From Eonycteris spelaea (taxonomy: Eukaryota; Chordata; Mammalia; Chiroptera; Pteropodidae), in NCBI GenBank assembly GCA_003508835.1, contig PUFA01000143.1:2292501-2356500 (forward strand): 64,000 nt of DNA, given 5' to 3'. This document shows positions 35,763 to 46,894 of the stretch, piece by piece. A program made the position numbers and the translations under genes. Below the pieces are notes generated by a model. It had not been told where the DNA came from. It searched no databases and worked only from the letters and a program-made list of their open reading frames with translations. Numbering within the stretch: the first letter of the stretch is position 1; every line of letters begins with the position of its first letter.

Positions 35763-36297
35763 TATCCTGCAGTGCGACAGCAGCATCTGACCAGGTTATT
35801 CAACTACAAATAGTATTTTGTTTCCATCTTCACAGTCTTCTGGATTAGCCCTTGTTCTTTGCTCATTTTCAGCCTTGTCACGTTGAATCTGTGAGTCCTT
35901 GATATTCTTACAATAATGTTATTGGTTTGTTTGCTTAACAGTCAGTTTCTATTACTTGCAATTGAGAAAGTCGTAATTAATGCGCAGTTTATTTTAATTA
36001 TCTTTTAAAAGCATCTTTAGCATTTCCAAAATATCTACACTGTTAATACACTACTTTTATAATCAGTAAAACCAAAAAGTTATTTTAAAAATGTTATGCC
36101 TGCTTAAAACCAGAGAGTTGTGAATTTAGACCACATTGCTTTGGTCCTTCATATTTAGAGCATAATTTTAAAAAAACTACATTGTGTCTTGCTGTTATGC
36201 ATTCTGCCTACACTGAGAGGTAAATCAGAAGCATCTGAGTGACATTTATTATTGTTTTTGAAGGAAGTTTTTGAGGATATTGTTGTGAATTTAATAG
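35763..36297. other. Unique intergenic DNA
   Basis: No recognised element; AT-rich throughout. Confidence 0.4.
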
Positions 36298-36812
36298 TAT
36301 AGTAGTCCTTCTTCCTGCCCCACCCCCACCCCCGCTTATCCATAGAGGGTATGTTTCAAATTTCCTAATGGATGATTGAAACTGTAGGTAGTACTGAACC
36401 CTAACACATACTATTTTTTTTCCTATACATATATACCTATGATAAAGTTTAATTTAAATAAGCACAGCAAAGAGATTAACAGCAATAACTAATAATAAAA
36501 TAGAATAATTATAATAAAGTTATGTGAATATTAAGTAAAAAAAAGAGTTACTTGAACATAAGCACTATGATGTGACATTCGATCTGATAACCGAGAAGGC
36601 AATTAGAGAATAGAAATGGTGGGAAAGGGATGATGCTCATCCTGGGAAGGATAGAGCAAGATGGCATGAGATTTTATCACACTACATGAAACAGTCCACA
36701 ATTAAACATTTATGAATTATTTCTGTAATTTTTCTTTTAATATTTTCAGACTACAGTTGACCATGGGTAACTAAACAGCAGAAAACAAAACAGTGAATAA
36801 AGGAGGAATACT
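36298..36812 (+). mobile_element. Tigger-family (Tc1/mariner-type) non-autonomous DNA transposon
   Basis: The order of 'gcttatccatagagggta', 'gattgaaactgtaggtagta', 'ctgaaccctaacacatacta', 'cctatacatatatacctatg', 'ataaagtttaatttaaataa', 'acaattgaccatgggtaact'-like sequence near 36755 and 'gaaaacaaaacagtgaataa' follows the Tigger3/4 non-autonomous consensus as I recall it. The ends (left 'atagtagtccttcttcc', right 'aggaggaatact') are degraded inverted repeats. There is no transposase frame. A CCCCA-rich patch occurs at 36318-36334. Orientation is uncertain. Confidence 0.75.
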
Positions 36813-37006
36813 TTTTCTTCTTTCTGAGGACCCACTGCAACATTTCTCTCATGCCTCAGTGCCAAGAAAAAGTTAAACACCTCCTGAGAAACTGGTGTTT
36901 TACATTCAAATAAAATTGTAAATTCTGGAAACCAATACTTTCCCTAAATTCTTAGTTATTAAAAATACCTGGATTGCTTGCTTAAATAGACTTGATGTAC
37001 TTAAAT

Positions 37007-37215
37007 CTGGGGTCCCTAACCCCAGGCCATGGGCCAGTAGCAGTCAGTGGCCTTTTAGGAACTGGGCTGCACAGTATGAGGCAAGCGAAGCTTCATCTCT
37101 GTTTGCAGCTGCTCCCCAGTGCTCGCATCACCACCTCAGCTCTACCGCATATCATCATGCAGTAGATTCTCATAGGAGCATTGTTCCCTGGTACCAAAAA
37201 GGCTGGGGACTGCTA
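37007..37215 (+). mobile_element. MER30-like hAT-Charlie non-autonomous DNA transposon
   Basis: The left end 'ctggggtccctaacccc' and right end 'aaaaaggctggggactgct' form the inverted termini of this hAT group. The interior has 'ttaggaactgggctgcacag', 'aagcttcatctctgtttgca' and 'tagattctcataggagc'. Flanking octamers ACTTAAAT and CACTAAAT are a poor 8-bp target duplication. The copy is about 209 bases with no coding capacity. The sub-family name is from memory. Confidence 0.78.
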
Positions 37216-37286
37216 CACTAAATCAATATTTAATGGAGGGACCTGGTGCTTTTCATGATCAACTAATTGTTTCTTTCTTTGCTTTC
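37216..37286. other. Unique spacer
   Basis: Short unclassified sequence between two hAT-type relics. Confidence 0.4.
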
Positions 37287-37385
37287 AGTGGTTTGAAATT
37301 CTGGCTATACATTAAACCTTACCTGGGAGGGTATTAGAATCACAGCCTGGGACCCACACCAGTTCAATCACATCATAATCACTGA
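37287..37385 (+). mobile_element. hAT-Charlie-type relic
   Basis: 'cagtggtttgaaattctggc', 'tgggagggtattagaatcac' and 'cctgggacccacaccagttc' resemble the left half of short hAT-Charlie elements with a CAGTGGTT terminus. The family cannot be fixed. Confidence 0.5.
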
Positions 37386-38369
37386 TGATGGAATTTTGTA
37401 AAAAACAAAAAAATAAAAAATAAAAGTACTTTATAATCTTAACATATGATCAACTTTAAAGCACTTTTTTGGCTAAATCTGAAGCCCACCGAATTTCTTG
37501 GTCTTACAATATGCATTATAAAATTAAGTTTATCTGTGGGCTTTTTTAATTACACTATCACTGTTTTCCTTTTGTTCCTACTTTTTTAACACAACACACA
37601 CAAACACACGCACACATCTTGTTCTTATTTCATCATAGATAGTGGCTAAATAAATGAATGAATGAATGTACTGAGCAACCAAAACCAATTATCAAATATT
37701 CTATCATATATACCAGATTATCAAGGGTTGAAAGCAACCATTTTTCCCAATAAATTTTTCTCCCTGACAACTTTCTAGTTATTCTGTGTTAATTGCAAAG
37801 AATTGAGGCAAACTGGTAAGAGACAGAGGCAGAAGTTTAAATGAAGCTTGCCTGTTATCTGATTTAGGTGTTTATGGAAGGGCCTAGGGATGGTGAAATG
37901 TGAAATGGAAAGCAAGAGTAGAAATAGGAGATGGAGAGTATCCTTTTGCTGAAGTGACCAGCTATTCTTCCCTGTGGGGAAGACTGACATGTGATACTAT
38001 CACCTGATATCTCCTAGGATGCTCTTTAGTATTTCAGTACTTGAAGACACATATACAGGCCAAGGCACATTCAAGAGGCTTGAGGAAGTTTATGCCCATC
38101 CCAACCTACAAATGCTCATGAAACTTTTTTCATGATGGCTCATTGCCAACCTCCGATATGATCAGGATCTATTATGTTGATAATTTATCCCTTGTGTTCA
38201 TTCTATCAACAAGCCCTGCTCTTCACTAATTAAAGATGCTTTCATAATTCACACTAAACTATAGCACTCTGCATATATCCTTGGGTTATGACCAATTCTG
38301 GAGAGCAAAGTTAAGCCATTTACCTCTGGTTCCATCCATCTGCTTTTTTAAAATTATTGATTACTAAAT
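37386..38369. other. Unique intergenic DNA with small simple repeats
   Basis: Includes a CA-rich tract (37592-37617) and a (GAAT)n run (37650-37668). The 71-codon minus-strand frame at 37775-37990 has no recognisable domain. Confidence 0.4.
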
Positions 38370-38605
38370 CAGTAATAATAAGAGTTAACATTTACTGAAT
38401 ACTTACCCTATGGCAAGAATTTTGCATTTATTAACTCATTTTGATCCTCACAAACTACAAGAGGGTAGGTGTTATAATGTTACCTTTACTTTTCAAATGA
38501 GAAACTGAGATGCAGAGACGTTAAGTAAATTACCCAAGGTTGTACCATAGTAGTAAAATTGCCTGGAGTAGGTCTCAGAGTCATGCTTAACCATTTCCTG
38601 TGATT
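38370..38605 (-). repeat. MIR SINE, antisense
   Basis: Nearly complete reverse-complement MIR: 'gttaacatttactgaatact', 'taccctatggcaagaatttt', 'attaactcattttgatcctc', 'gagggtaggtgttataatg', 'caaatgagaaactgagatgc', 'gttaagtaaattacccaagg' and 'gtctcagagtcatgcttaac'. Confidence 0.88.
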
Positions 38606-39519
38606 ATGTCACTGCTGCATATTGTGCAGATGACAGCATGGGTTTATCTAACTCACCACCTGGGAATTTACTTATTGCTTACTATACTCCTTCCATTGGA
38701 ACTCACCCTTGCTTTGTGACTATGGCTTTTTATTCATATCCCTTGCTCAAATATCCTTGTTCCACCCTAGCAGAAGGACAGCAAGATCCTGGAAGAGCCA
38801 TTTGCTATTTAAGGAGTTCTTAAAAACTCCCTTTAGCATGCCAAAATGTAGTATAAAGCATACATCGACATGCACCAGGTCTCAGGAGAGAAAATCTGAC
38901 AGTTTGATACATCTGTTTCTACTCCTATCTATACAGACCATCTGTTCTTGTTCAAAATACTGCAAGAATGCTACATAGAGTCATTTAAGGTCAGAAAGAA
39001 TCATCAGCCTTTCAACTTCGTCTATCTATGAGCCGTCTTGTTTTCTAATGCTGTCTTCCAAGCCCCACACTTCACTGCTCAGAATTGTACCAGCCTTGAC
39101 AACTAGATTGATAATGAGAATATGTGATAAGGAAATACTATATTCCCATTACTATGAAGGCAGACTCAAGCAGCAGGTAATATTGAAAGTATAAAGCTGA
39201 AAACTTTAGTCAAACCTTCCCACAGCAAAAACATGGAGTCAAACCTGGGATCCCCAGTCTTATCTTGCTAATGGAAGAGATGCTAAAATGAACAGGAAGA
39301 ACTTATGCCTAATCTACCCCTGGCCATATAAACTTGGCCTCTATTATCATTCTTTTGCTGACCCACAGAAAACAGGTCTAAAAATTTAGCTAGAATTCTA
39401 AGCAATTATCAGCATCTCCTTTTCCTAACATTCCCTCTTCTTTATCTGTTTGTTCCCAGCTTCATTTCATTCACTACCTTCCTGCTGCAAGCTAGCAGAT
39501 CTGTATTCCAATACCAGGC
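38606..39519. other. Unique intergenic DNA
   Basis: Nothing recognised. Small open frames at 38638-38823 and 38709-38978 have no family resemblance. Confidence 0.4.
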
Positions 39520-40130
39520 ACTGCTTCTGGCCTTCCCAGGATGTGGTGCCATCTCAGGTGGATTCTTCAAAAGTGCATGCTGAGGCAGAGTTTAGAAGGG
39601 ATTAACACCTAGGAAAAGTAGGAGAAAGAAACAGGATTAGTGTCTGAAGGAGAAACTGAACTGCATGCAGACCCAATAGGGTCTCTGCAACTCAGAACTT
39701 TTGAGGAAGTACTGACCATCAGAGTTATATCTTGTTGGGCCAAAATGGTGGGCATTATCTTTGCCCTACTCAGTCTGCAAATGTAGGCTGCCAAGGGAAG
39801 CTGTGACTTTGGATAAGGTAACTCTCTGTAGCTGTGGCAGACCCTCAAAAAACTGACAACCGAAGGAAGTGTGCCGACTGCACTCTCTGCATCTGGGCAG
39901 GAAATCTTTTCTAGAAAGGGGAATCCGAGAATGTGCATCTTTTTGTCTACCTCAGGGTGGAAACATCAAGTTTTCTGGTGTGAGATTCTCACTTAGCTTG
40001 TTCTTCCAACCCCATCTCACACAATATTCAGTGAAGATAGTTTGCTGGCCTGGAGAACCCCACATCTGGGCAGGGGAGAGGTTCAAACCCAAAAGGATAA
40101 ACTCAGAACTTCCATTATGAGTTCTATTCT
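39520..40130 (-). repeat. Possible ancient LTR, unclassified
   Basis: A less AT-rich block stands out from its flanks. Read on the minus strand, its last 100 bases ('gtgttaatcccttctaaact', 'ctgcctcagcatgc', then a purine-rich end) recall the 3' part of old ERVL-type LTRs. No primer-binding site, internal region or viral gene is visible. Opposed open frames (39609-39938 minus, 39869-40120 plus) lack domains. It could equally be an unclassified interspersed repeat. Confidence 0.35.
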
Positions 40131-41197
40131 AGCTTCAGAAAATTGATTTCTTTTAGCTATTAGAAGGGGCTCTTGGTATTGTGGTTTTCTATACTTTCTT
40201 ATTTCTATCATCTTCAACAGGGTTTTTTTTCTTTTTTTTCATACCTACTTTTTTGAAGAATCTGAGATTTTTTTCCTTTCTAAAGACTTCATTTTATTCT
40301 ATCTTCTTATATGGAACCCCTTTTCAGTTCTGAGATGACTCTTTTTTCAAAACTGGTTCAAATACATACCAAACTTTTGCAGAAAAGAATTCCTGACATC
40401 AGAGAAGGAGAATCTGCACTCTTGGTGGTCCCAAAAGGACAGCTCAGACTGCTTTCTCTAGGCATGCAATTTCTTTGAAATCACTGTATTTAATCTTAAA
40501 AATTCTTGTGAATTTTGCATTCTACTCTATTAAGTGTATGTGCTAGTTTTAATATTAAAATAATGTTTTAAACTACTTGCAAGTGGAATAAATTTATTCA
40601 ACAAAATGTACCAATTTATGCATGGTTTTATGTACCTTTCCCAATAAGCTGGCATATAACAGCTTTAATTTTATAAAAGTAGGAAGTTATGTTCCTGTAG
40701 CTTGGTATAAATCTCTCATAGAATCTTAGAATAATAATTTAGAATGTTTTAAAATCAACTTACATGCACTGAATTATATTTTACAATATTCGATATTTTA
40801 ATGCATATTTAAAATGAAATTATAAATGAAAAAGACTAACATATTTCTTGTAAAGAAAGAGAGAATTTTCTATCAAATTATAAATTAGATACTTAGTTCA
40901 ATTAAATACAAATAAATAATCTCACCAGTCTATACTATATAATCTGGCAACATAATTTAAACACAATTCATTAAAGACGTTTATATGAGAAAATAAACAA
41001 TATATTTTAGAGTTAAGACTTTTAGATTACCTGACTTAAGAATTTAATTTATAGATCCAGTCTGGAGAAATATCTAAAATACCAAGACTTCAGCCTCTGG
41101 AGAAACAAAAAGGAGGTATATCTCTTAGGAAAATTTTTATTATATTTTTCCAACAAATAGGTTTTTATAAGAATCAAGCAGCATCCATTAAAACAAC
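40131..41197. other. Unique AT-rich intergenic DNA
   Basis: No recognised element. Confidence 0.4.
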
Positions 41198-41300
41198 TGT
41201 TGAGTACTGTTGAGTACCTATGATACATCAACGTCTATGCTAAGTGCTGAGAAAAGAGTGAAGAACAAGTCAAACTTGATCATTCTCCCAGGCAGCGAAC
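41198..41300 (-). repeat. LINE-2 3' fragment, antisense
   Basis: 'gttgagtacctatgatacat' followed by 'gtctatgctaagtgctgaga' matches the antisense L2 3' end. A 10-base direct duplication GTTGAGTACT/C lies at its left edge (41199-41218). Confidence 0.6.
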
Positions 41301-41784
41301 ATTGCAGAATAGGGGTGGGGATATACCTGAGAGTTTAAAGTGGTAATCTTTGGCAAGAATTTAGAGTTTAGGTATTCTGAGATATTAATAAAAGTCAGAC
41401 CTATGTACTTTTACAACATCCAGGCAGAGAGAAGGCTTACAGTCCTTCTTAAATAACACGAAGAAACTTAAACTGAGATATAAGCTTACATTAATGGTCC
41501 CTCCAGCCCTGCATGCAGCTTATTCCAAATATTAAAGGCAAGTACAAAATAGTTTTTCAAAACTATTCTGTATATTTCAGTTAAGCAAATACTTAGTTTT
41601 CATTTATTGTGTAAGCACTTTAGAGGATGCATAGGTCAAAAATCTTAAGGGTTTGGTATTATTGTTCATACGCACCACCCCCAACTCATCTGCTGTGAAA
41701 AGACTCATCCATAATAAGTGGTACAGTGGCTTCATATTTTAATGCTCTAGCAGTCTCTGCTATTTTATGTAATATTCTATTATT
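41301..41784. other. Unclassified sequence between two L2 fragments
   Basis: No clear repeat. It may include degraded L2. Confidence 0.35.
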
Positions 41785-43245
41785 TCAATTTTTATTCAAT
41801 AAATGATTCCTGAGGATCTACTCTGTGACATTCACTGTCCTGGATGCTGAGTCTACAACAGAGAATAAAAAAAATACTGTCTCTGCTTTCTCTGAAGTTT
41901 ACCATTGACAGAAAATAAATATATAATTAGAAATACAAATTGCTATAAAAAAAAAACTAGTGTATTTTGATAGAGAACTGGAAGTTTGGCCCCTTTAAAT
42001 AAGATGTTCATGGAAAGCCTTTCTAAAGATGGAGATTAAAAGGAGAAAGAGAGCTAGCACTGTGAAGAACAGAGAAAAAAAGCATTCAAGGCCCAGGAAA
42101 CAGGTATGCAGTGTTCCAATCTAAGAAGACCTTTAGAATGTGAGAGGAACAGAAAGAAAGCCAGTGTGGCTGGGTCTTCATGACTGAGGAAAGAAGTGGT
42201 ACATTATAGGATGAAGATGAGAGCAAGAACCAGACAAAACTTAGTTATGAATTCACTTTAAATGTAATAAAATATAATTTAAATGTTAAAAAGCAAGAGA
42301 AATTATATTATTTGACATATATTTTTAAACCATCAATATGATATCTTTATAGAGAATAGATTTAGGGGAACAAAATAAAGCATGGGGAGACCCATTTGAG
42401 ATGTTATTGAAATAGTTCCAGGAAAGGTTTGATTGTGACTTGGTCCAAGGTATAAAAAAATAAGAATAATATTTGTGGGTATATTTTAGTATAATCAGCA
42501 CAACTTGAGATGAATAAGGAAGAGAAAGACTTGCTCTAACAGCACCTTTTAGCTAGGTCCTTTAGGTGGGACTAAATACTATGCTAGGAAACTAATGAAA
42601 AATTTGATTGATGAGAACCCCTCAAATTATTTTCAATCTGTGAAGTTTATGATGTCTGGGAAGCTACCACATAGAAATATCAGGTAGAGAATTATACGTA
42701 GAAGACTAGAGAAAACTTGGCTTGAGGTTTAAATTTGGGAATAGGACCATAAAGCTGGTATATAAAGCAGTGGGAACGAATGAGATCACTGGGATATGAA
42801 AGAGTGAGAAAAAAGGACCCTGGGAAATAGCAATATTTAATGGTTTGAATGGAACGGGGGGGGGGGGGGAACAGTAGATGATATTTCCAAGGAGAAGCCA
42901 AGGATAGCAGTAAAGAAATAGAAGGTAATGGCATCAAAAACAGACAAACAAGCAAACAAAAAAACAGAGGGTCAACTATTTTGAGGTATAGGATGATAAA
43001 CAATAAACACCATTGAGTGCTTCTGATTGAGCTACTAATGAGTAAATGGAAAACATTTATTGGGTTTATTAATATGAAATTCATTTGTACCTTGATAAGA
43101 GCAAATTTAGCGGAGAACATAGGCTGAAGAACATGAAGATTGCTTGATGAGTGAATGAATGGGAAGGAATGAAGAACAAGAGAACCAAGGCTAGAATGCA
43201 TAGGATATATATGGGAAAAATGAAGTGCTGACCTGTTGTTCAATG
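41785..43245 (-). mobile_element. Fossil LINE-2 with decayed reverse transcriptase, 1.45 kb
   Basis: Antisense L2, with the 3' end on the left ('caataaatgattcctgagga', 'cactgtcctggatgctgagt', 'ggaaagcctttctaaagatg') and the RT domain to the right. The minus-strand frame 42692-43243 stays open for 183 codons and can be followed against L2 RT: FALIKVQMNF and NVFHLLI for the palm start, then GSFFLTLSYPSDLIRSHCF and QLYGPI near the C-terminus. In L2 the last segment is the catalytic YADD box; here the two aspartates are gone. No start codon, intact neighbours or tail support expression. The open frame is chance survival in a very old copy. A G14 run (42856-42869) interrupts it. Confidence 0.83.
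42856..42869 (+). repeat. G14 homopolymer
   Basis: Fourteen consecutive Gs inside the L2 relic, in phase with the open minus-strand frame (reads as prolines). Confidence 0.95.
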
Positions 43246-43384
43246 TCTATGTAAGTGGTTTTAGAAGCAATGACATAACTGCATAAGGAAGAATGAGACT
43301 GGGGGAGAATGTGACAGCACAGCTGCGGAATTACTCTAAGTAACAGAAATTTCAGTATATAGTCCCAGTAAGTTACATAATTAT
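43246..43384. other. Unclassified sequence
   Basis: Short stretch between the L2 and a MIR. No call. Confidence 0.35.
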
Positions 43385-43605
43385 TCTGCTATTCCTTGTT
43401 TGTAACTATTGGGTAAATTACTTAATTCTGTGCCTCAGTTTTTTCACCTATAAAATAGGAATTATAATGAATTCTACCTTAAAGGCTCATTGTGAGAACT
43501 TAATGAGATAGTATATACAAAATGCTTTGAGCAGTGCCTGGCCTCTATTAAGTATTCAGTAACCAGAATTATATATTCATCATTATTAGTAGTAATAGTA
43601 CAATT
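43385..43605 (+). repeat. MIR SINE, sense
   Basis: 'ggtaaattacttaattctgt', 'gcctcagttttttcaccta', 'taaaataggaattataatga', 'cattgtgagaacttaatgag', 'gcagtgcctggcctctatta' and 'agtattcagtaaccagaatt' follow the MIR body and its L2-like 3' end. Confidence 0.87.
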
Positions 43606-43707
43606 AAAAATGACATATTTGTAATAGGAAAAGAGTCTCTCTTTGTTTAAACCACAGCCATTGCACTACTTAACCCTTGGAAGGAAAAGGACATTTGGGA
43701 AAAGTTC

Positions 43708-44008
43708 AAAAGATGTTAGTTTTCCCATTTCTTCCTTCCCTTAGCCCCTGATAATTTCTATTCTACTTTCTGTTGTATGAATTTGCCTATTCAACTGGGT
43801 AAAAATTTAAGTATATAAAAATTATTTTGGAGATCCTCCCATTGCCTCCTCAAAAAATTCTGGAAATGGAAAATGGTGATGATTGCACAACATTGTAAAT
43901 ATACTTAATTTCACTGAATTGTACACCTAAAAATGGTTTAAATGTTAAATTTCATGTTATGCATATTTTATCACAAAAATTACCAGGAAAAAAAAAGATG
44001 TTAGTTTT
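43708..44008 (+). mobile_element. Twin-primed, 5'-inverted L1M fragment with 16-bp target duplication
   Basis: Identical AAAAGATGTTAGTTTT copies at 43708-43723 and 43993-44008 enclose 269 bases. The left part (43724 to about 43797) is antisense L1M 3'UTR ('cttagcccctgataattt', 'ttctactttctgttgtatga'). The right part (about 43830-43992) is the next downstream stretch in sense ('ggtgatgattgcacaacatt', 'cactgaattgtacacctaaa', 'atgttatgcatattttatca'), ending in an A run. This layout is produced when both target nicks prime reverse transcription of one L1 RNA. Confidence 0.9.
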
Positions 44009-44019
44009 ACATTGTTTCT

Positions 44020-44110
44020 GACAAAGGCTAGGTGGCTTTAGGGAAGTCATTTACAAACTCTGCAATTGCTTTGCTCATCTATAAAATGGAGTTGAGACTA
44101 AGAGTTTTAA
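44020..44110 (+). repeat. Possible MIR fragment, sense
   Basis: 'ggctttagggaagtcattta' and 'gctcatctataaaatggagt' resemble the MIR core. Too short to be sure. Confidence 0.45.
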
Positions 44111-44654
44111 GACTCTCAGTTAAGACTAAGTCTGTAACTTCAGCATTCATGAAACTAGAAAAATATAAGTGAAATAACAGTGCAGAGAAGACTAGGTATG
44201 CAGGAACATGCTTTATTGTGAGTAAAAACCACCATATCCAATAATATTTTATATAAAATGTAAATATACATCTTTATATATTTGGCTTATTTACTACTCT
44301 CACAAATAAAATTATAGTTTATAAATTGTTCCTAGAATTGCAGCTTATTACACAGAGCTAGAAATAAGGTAAACCACTAGGCACATACGGATTTTTCAAT
44401 TTCAATTAATTAAAATTAAGTAAAAGTTTAGTTCTTTGCATATACTAATTAAATTTCAAGTACACATGTGGCTACTGGCAGATACAGAATCTTACTTCAT
44501 TTCAGAAAGGTCTATCGAATAGTATTGATTTAGAGCATTCCACATTCCTTATGCATTTCTTGACATTTTCCATGGATATTTCTTTCCTAGCTTTATCATT
44601 CAAAAAACTATCAGCATATGACCAAACCTGGAACAGATGCTGGATCTCTTCTTT
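44111..44654. other. Unique AT-rich intergenic DNA
   Basis: No recognised element. Confidence 0.4.
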
Positions 44655-45143
44655 TCTTTTAATATTTAAAATTTTATTTTTTATTTTTATTTTTACTTAT
44701 AGTTGACACACAATGTTATATTAGTCTCAGGTATACAGCCTAGTGGTTAGACATTTATAAACGTATAAAGGGATTTCCCTGATAACTCTTGCATACACCT
44801 GCCACCATATATAGTTATTACAATATTCCTTAAATTGTACTTATATCCTCATGACTATTTTGTAACTCCCAATTTGCACTTCTTAATCCTTCATTTGTCA
44901 CCCTGTTGCCCCAAATCCTCCTCTTTGGCAACCATCCGTTTTCTGTATTCTATGGGTTTTCTGTTTTGTTTGTTTGTATATTTTTTGTGTAGATTTCATG
45001 TATAAGTGAGATAATATGATATTTGTCTTTCTCTGTTCGACTTAGACTTATTTCACTTAGCATAATACCCTTTAGATCATCCATGTTGTTGCAAATGGTA
45101 CAATTTTATTCTTTTATGGCTAAATAATATTTCATTGTATATG

Positions 45144-45232
45144 TAAATGGATTAAATGTTCCAATCAAAAGACAAATACATCAAGAATTTATTTATTCAT
45201 TTGTCTTTTGATTGGAACATTTAATTTATTTA
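45144..45232. repeat. 27-bp perfect inverted repeat at an ORF2-deletion junction
   Basis: Arms at 45151-45177 and 45199-45225 are perfectly complementary (core TTCCAATCAAAAGACAAAT) with a 21-bp spacer. Allowing two mismatches they extend to 45144 and 45232. Both arms are the same short piece of the ORF2 endonuclease start, once in sense and once in antisense. Confidence 0.95.
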
Positions 45233-46044
45233 AAGTTAAAGGAATTATTGAAGATATGTAGTTATCGCCATTTTCTTATTTGTTTTTCTGATTGTTCTTG
45301 TAGCCCTGTCCTCTTTCTATTCTCTTGCTTTCTTCTCATGTATGTTGGTGGCTTTCTGAAGTGTTGTGTTTAGATTTCTTTCTTTTGTATTTCTGCATTC
45401 TCTGTTAGAAATTTTTGCTTTGTGGTTACCATGTACTTTATATATACCAGGCTATGTTTATAGCAGTCTACTTTAAGTTGCTGGTCACTTAAGCTCAAAC
45501 CCATTCTAAAATCACTATTGTTTTTACTCATCCTTCCCGTTTATGTATTTGTCATTGTTTTTACTTCTTTCTTTTGTGTGCATGTTTGTGTGTATCCTTT
45601 AATTTATTGTTGTAATTACAAATATTCTTCCTACTTTTACTTTTTAATCTTGTAATAGCTTTAGTGTTGGTTGATCCACTCACTGCTTTTATTATGTTTG
45701 CCTTTCTTGGCGAGAATTTTTTCTTTGCATTATTTTCTTATTCATATATTTTAATTATTTTTTTCTCTTTTATTTTAAAGAAGTCCCTTTAACATTCATT
45801 GTAATATTGGTCTGACTGTATGAACTCCTTTAGCTTTTTCTTCTCTGGGAAGCTCTTTATCTCTCCCTGAATTTTACATATAGCTTTTATGAGTAGCAGT
45901 TCTTCCTTTCATCACTTAGAATATTTTATCCCTTTTAGCCTTCAAAGTTTCTGTGAGAATCAGCTGATAGTCTTATTGGAGCTCCCTTGTAGTAATTAGT
46001 TGTCTTTCTCTTGATGCTTTTAAGATTCTTCTTTGCTGTTAATC

Positions 46045-46681
46045 TTTGGCATTTTGTTTTATTTTTCAGGACTATAAGTTTTATTATGGTAAAATACACA
46101 TAGTATAAAAAATTATCAATAATGACACAATATATTCACGATGTGCAATCATTACTACTTCTAGTTTCAGGATATTTCATCACTTCAAAAGGAATCTCAT
46201 ACCATTAAGCAGTCACCCCCCAGTCCTTCTCCCCGGCCCCTGGTAACCACTAATATGCTTTCTGTCTTTATGGATTTTCCTATTCTGAATATCTCATATA
46301 AATGGAATCATACAATATGTGATCTTTGTGCCTGGCCTCTTTCATTTAGTATAATGTGTTCAAGGTTCCTTCAGTCATAGTATGTATCAGTATAGAATTA
46401 TAATTTTAATGCTTCCCATTAATTTATATATTTTAATGACAACATTCATTATTCTTTCTGTTGTAGCCTATAATTCATTATGAGTGTAGATTGAATAATG
46501 TAATAAGAAATAAGGACATTTATAACTGTCTCAGGATTGGTTATATATTCCTATGAAGTGTATTGAATAGAGTAAGGACTAAAGACTTGGTAATGATCTC
46601 CACTAATTCTGTTGTGCAGTTCTCTTGACACATATCCAGAGGTTCTCTTACCACTCAGCTTTAAAAACTTTTGGCATTTTA
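46045..46681 (-). mobile_element. L1M-derived insertion within L1-j ORF1
   Basis: The TTTGGCATTTT segment recurs at both sides (46045-46055 and 46670-46680), consistent with a target duplication. The left part (about 46060-46395) is an antisense L1M 3' end: 'ttattatggtaaaatacaca', 'cggcccctggtaaccactaa', 'ataaatggaatcatacaata', 'gtataatgtgttcaaggttc'. From about 46400 to 46668 the sequence is not recognisable as L1. ORF1 of the host L1-j continues in register after the insertion. Confidence 0.75.
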
Positions 46682-46894
46682 ATTATAATATGTCTTGGTG
46701 TGGTCCTGTTTGGGTTCAACATTTTTGATATTCTGCATTTCCTAGACTTATGTCTATTTTTTTTTCACCAAATTAGGGAAGTTTTCTGTTATATTTCTTC
46801 AAATAGGTTCAAGTTCTTGCTTGCTCTTTTCTCCTTTGGTACTTCCATAATATGAATGTTGCTATACTTGATAATGTCCCAAAGGTCTATTAAA

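Noticed and set aside
39609..39938. 109-codon minus-strand frame
   Set aside because: It lies in a probable non-coding LTR-like block and overlaps an opposite frame. No domain is recognised.
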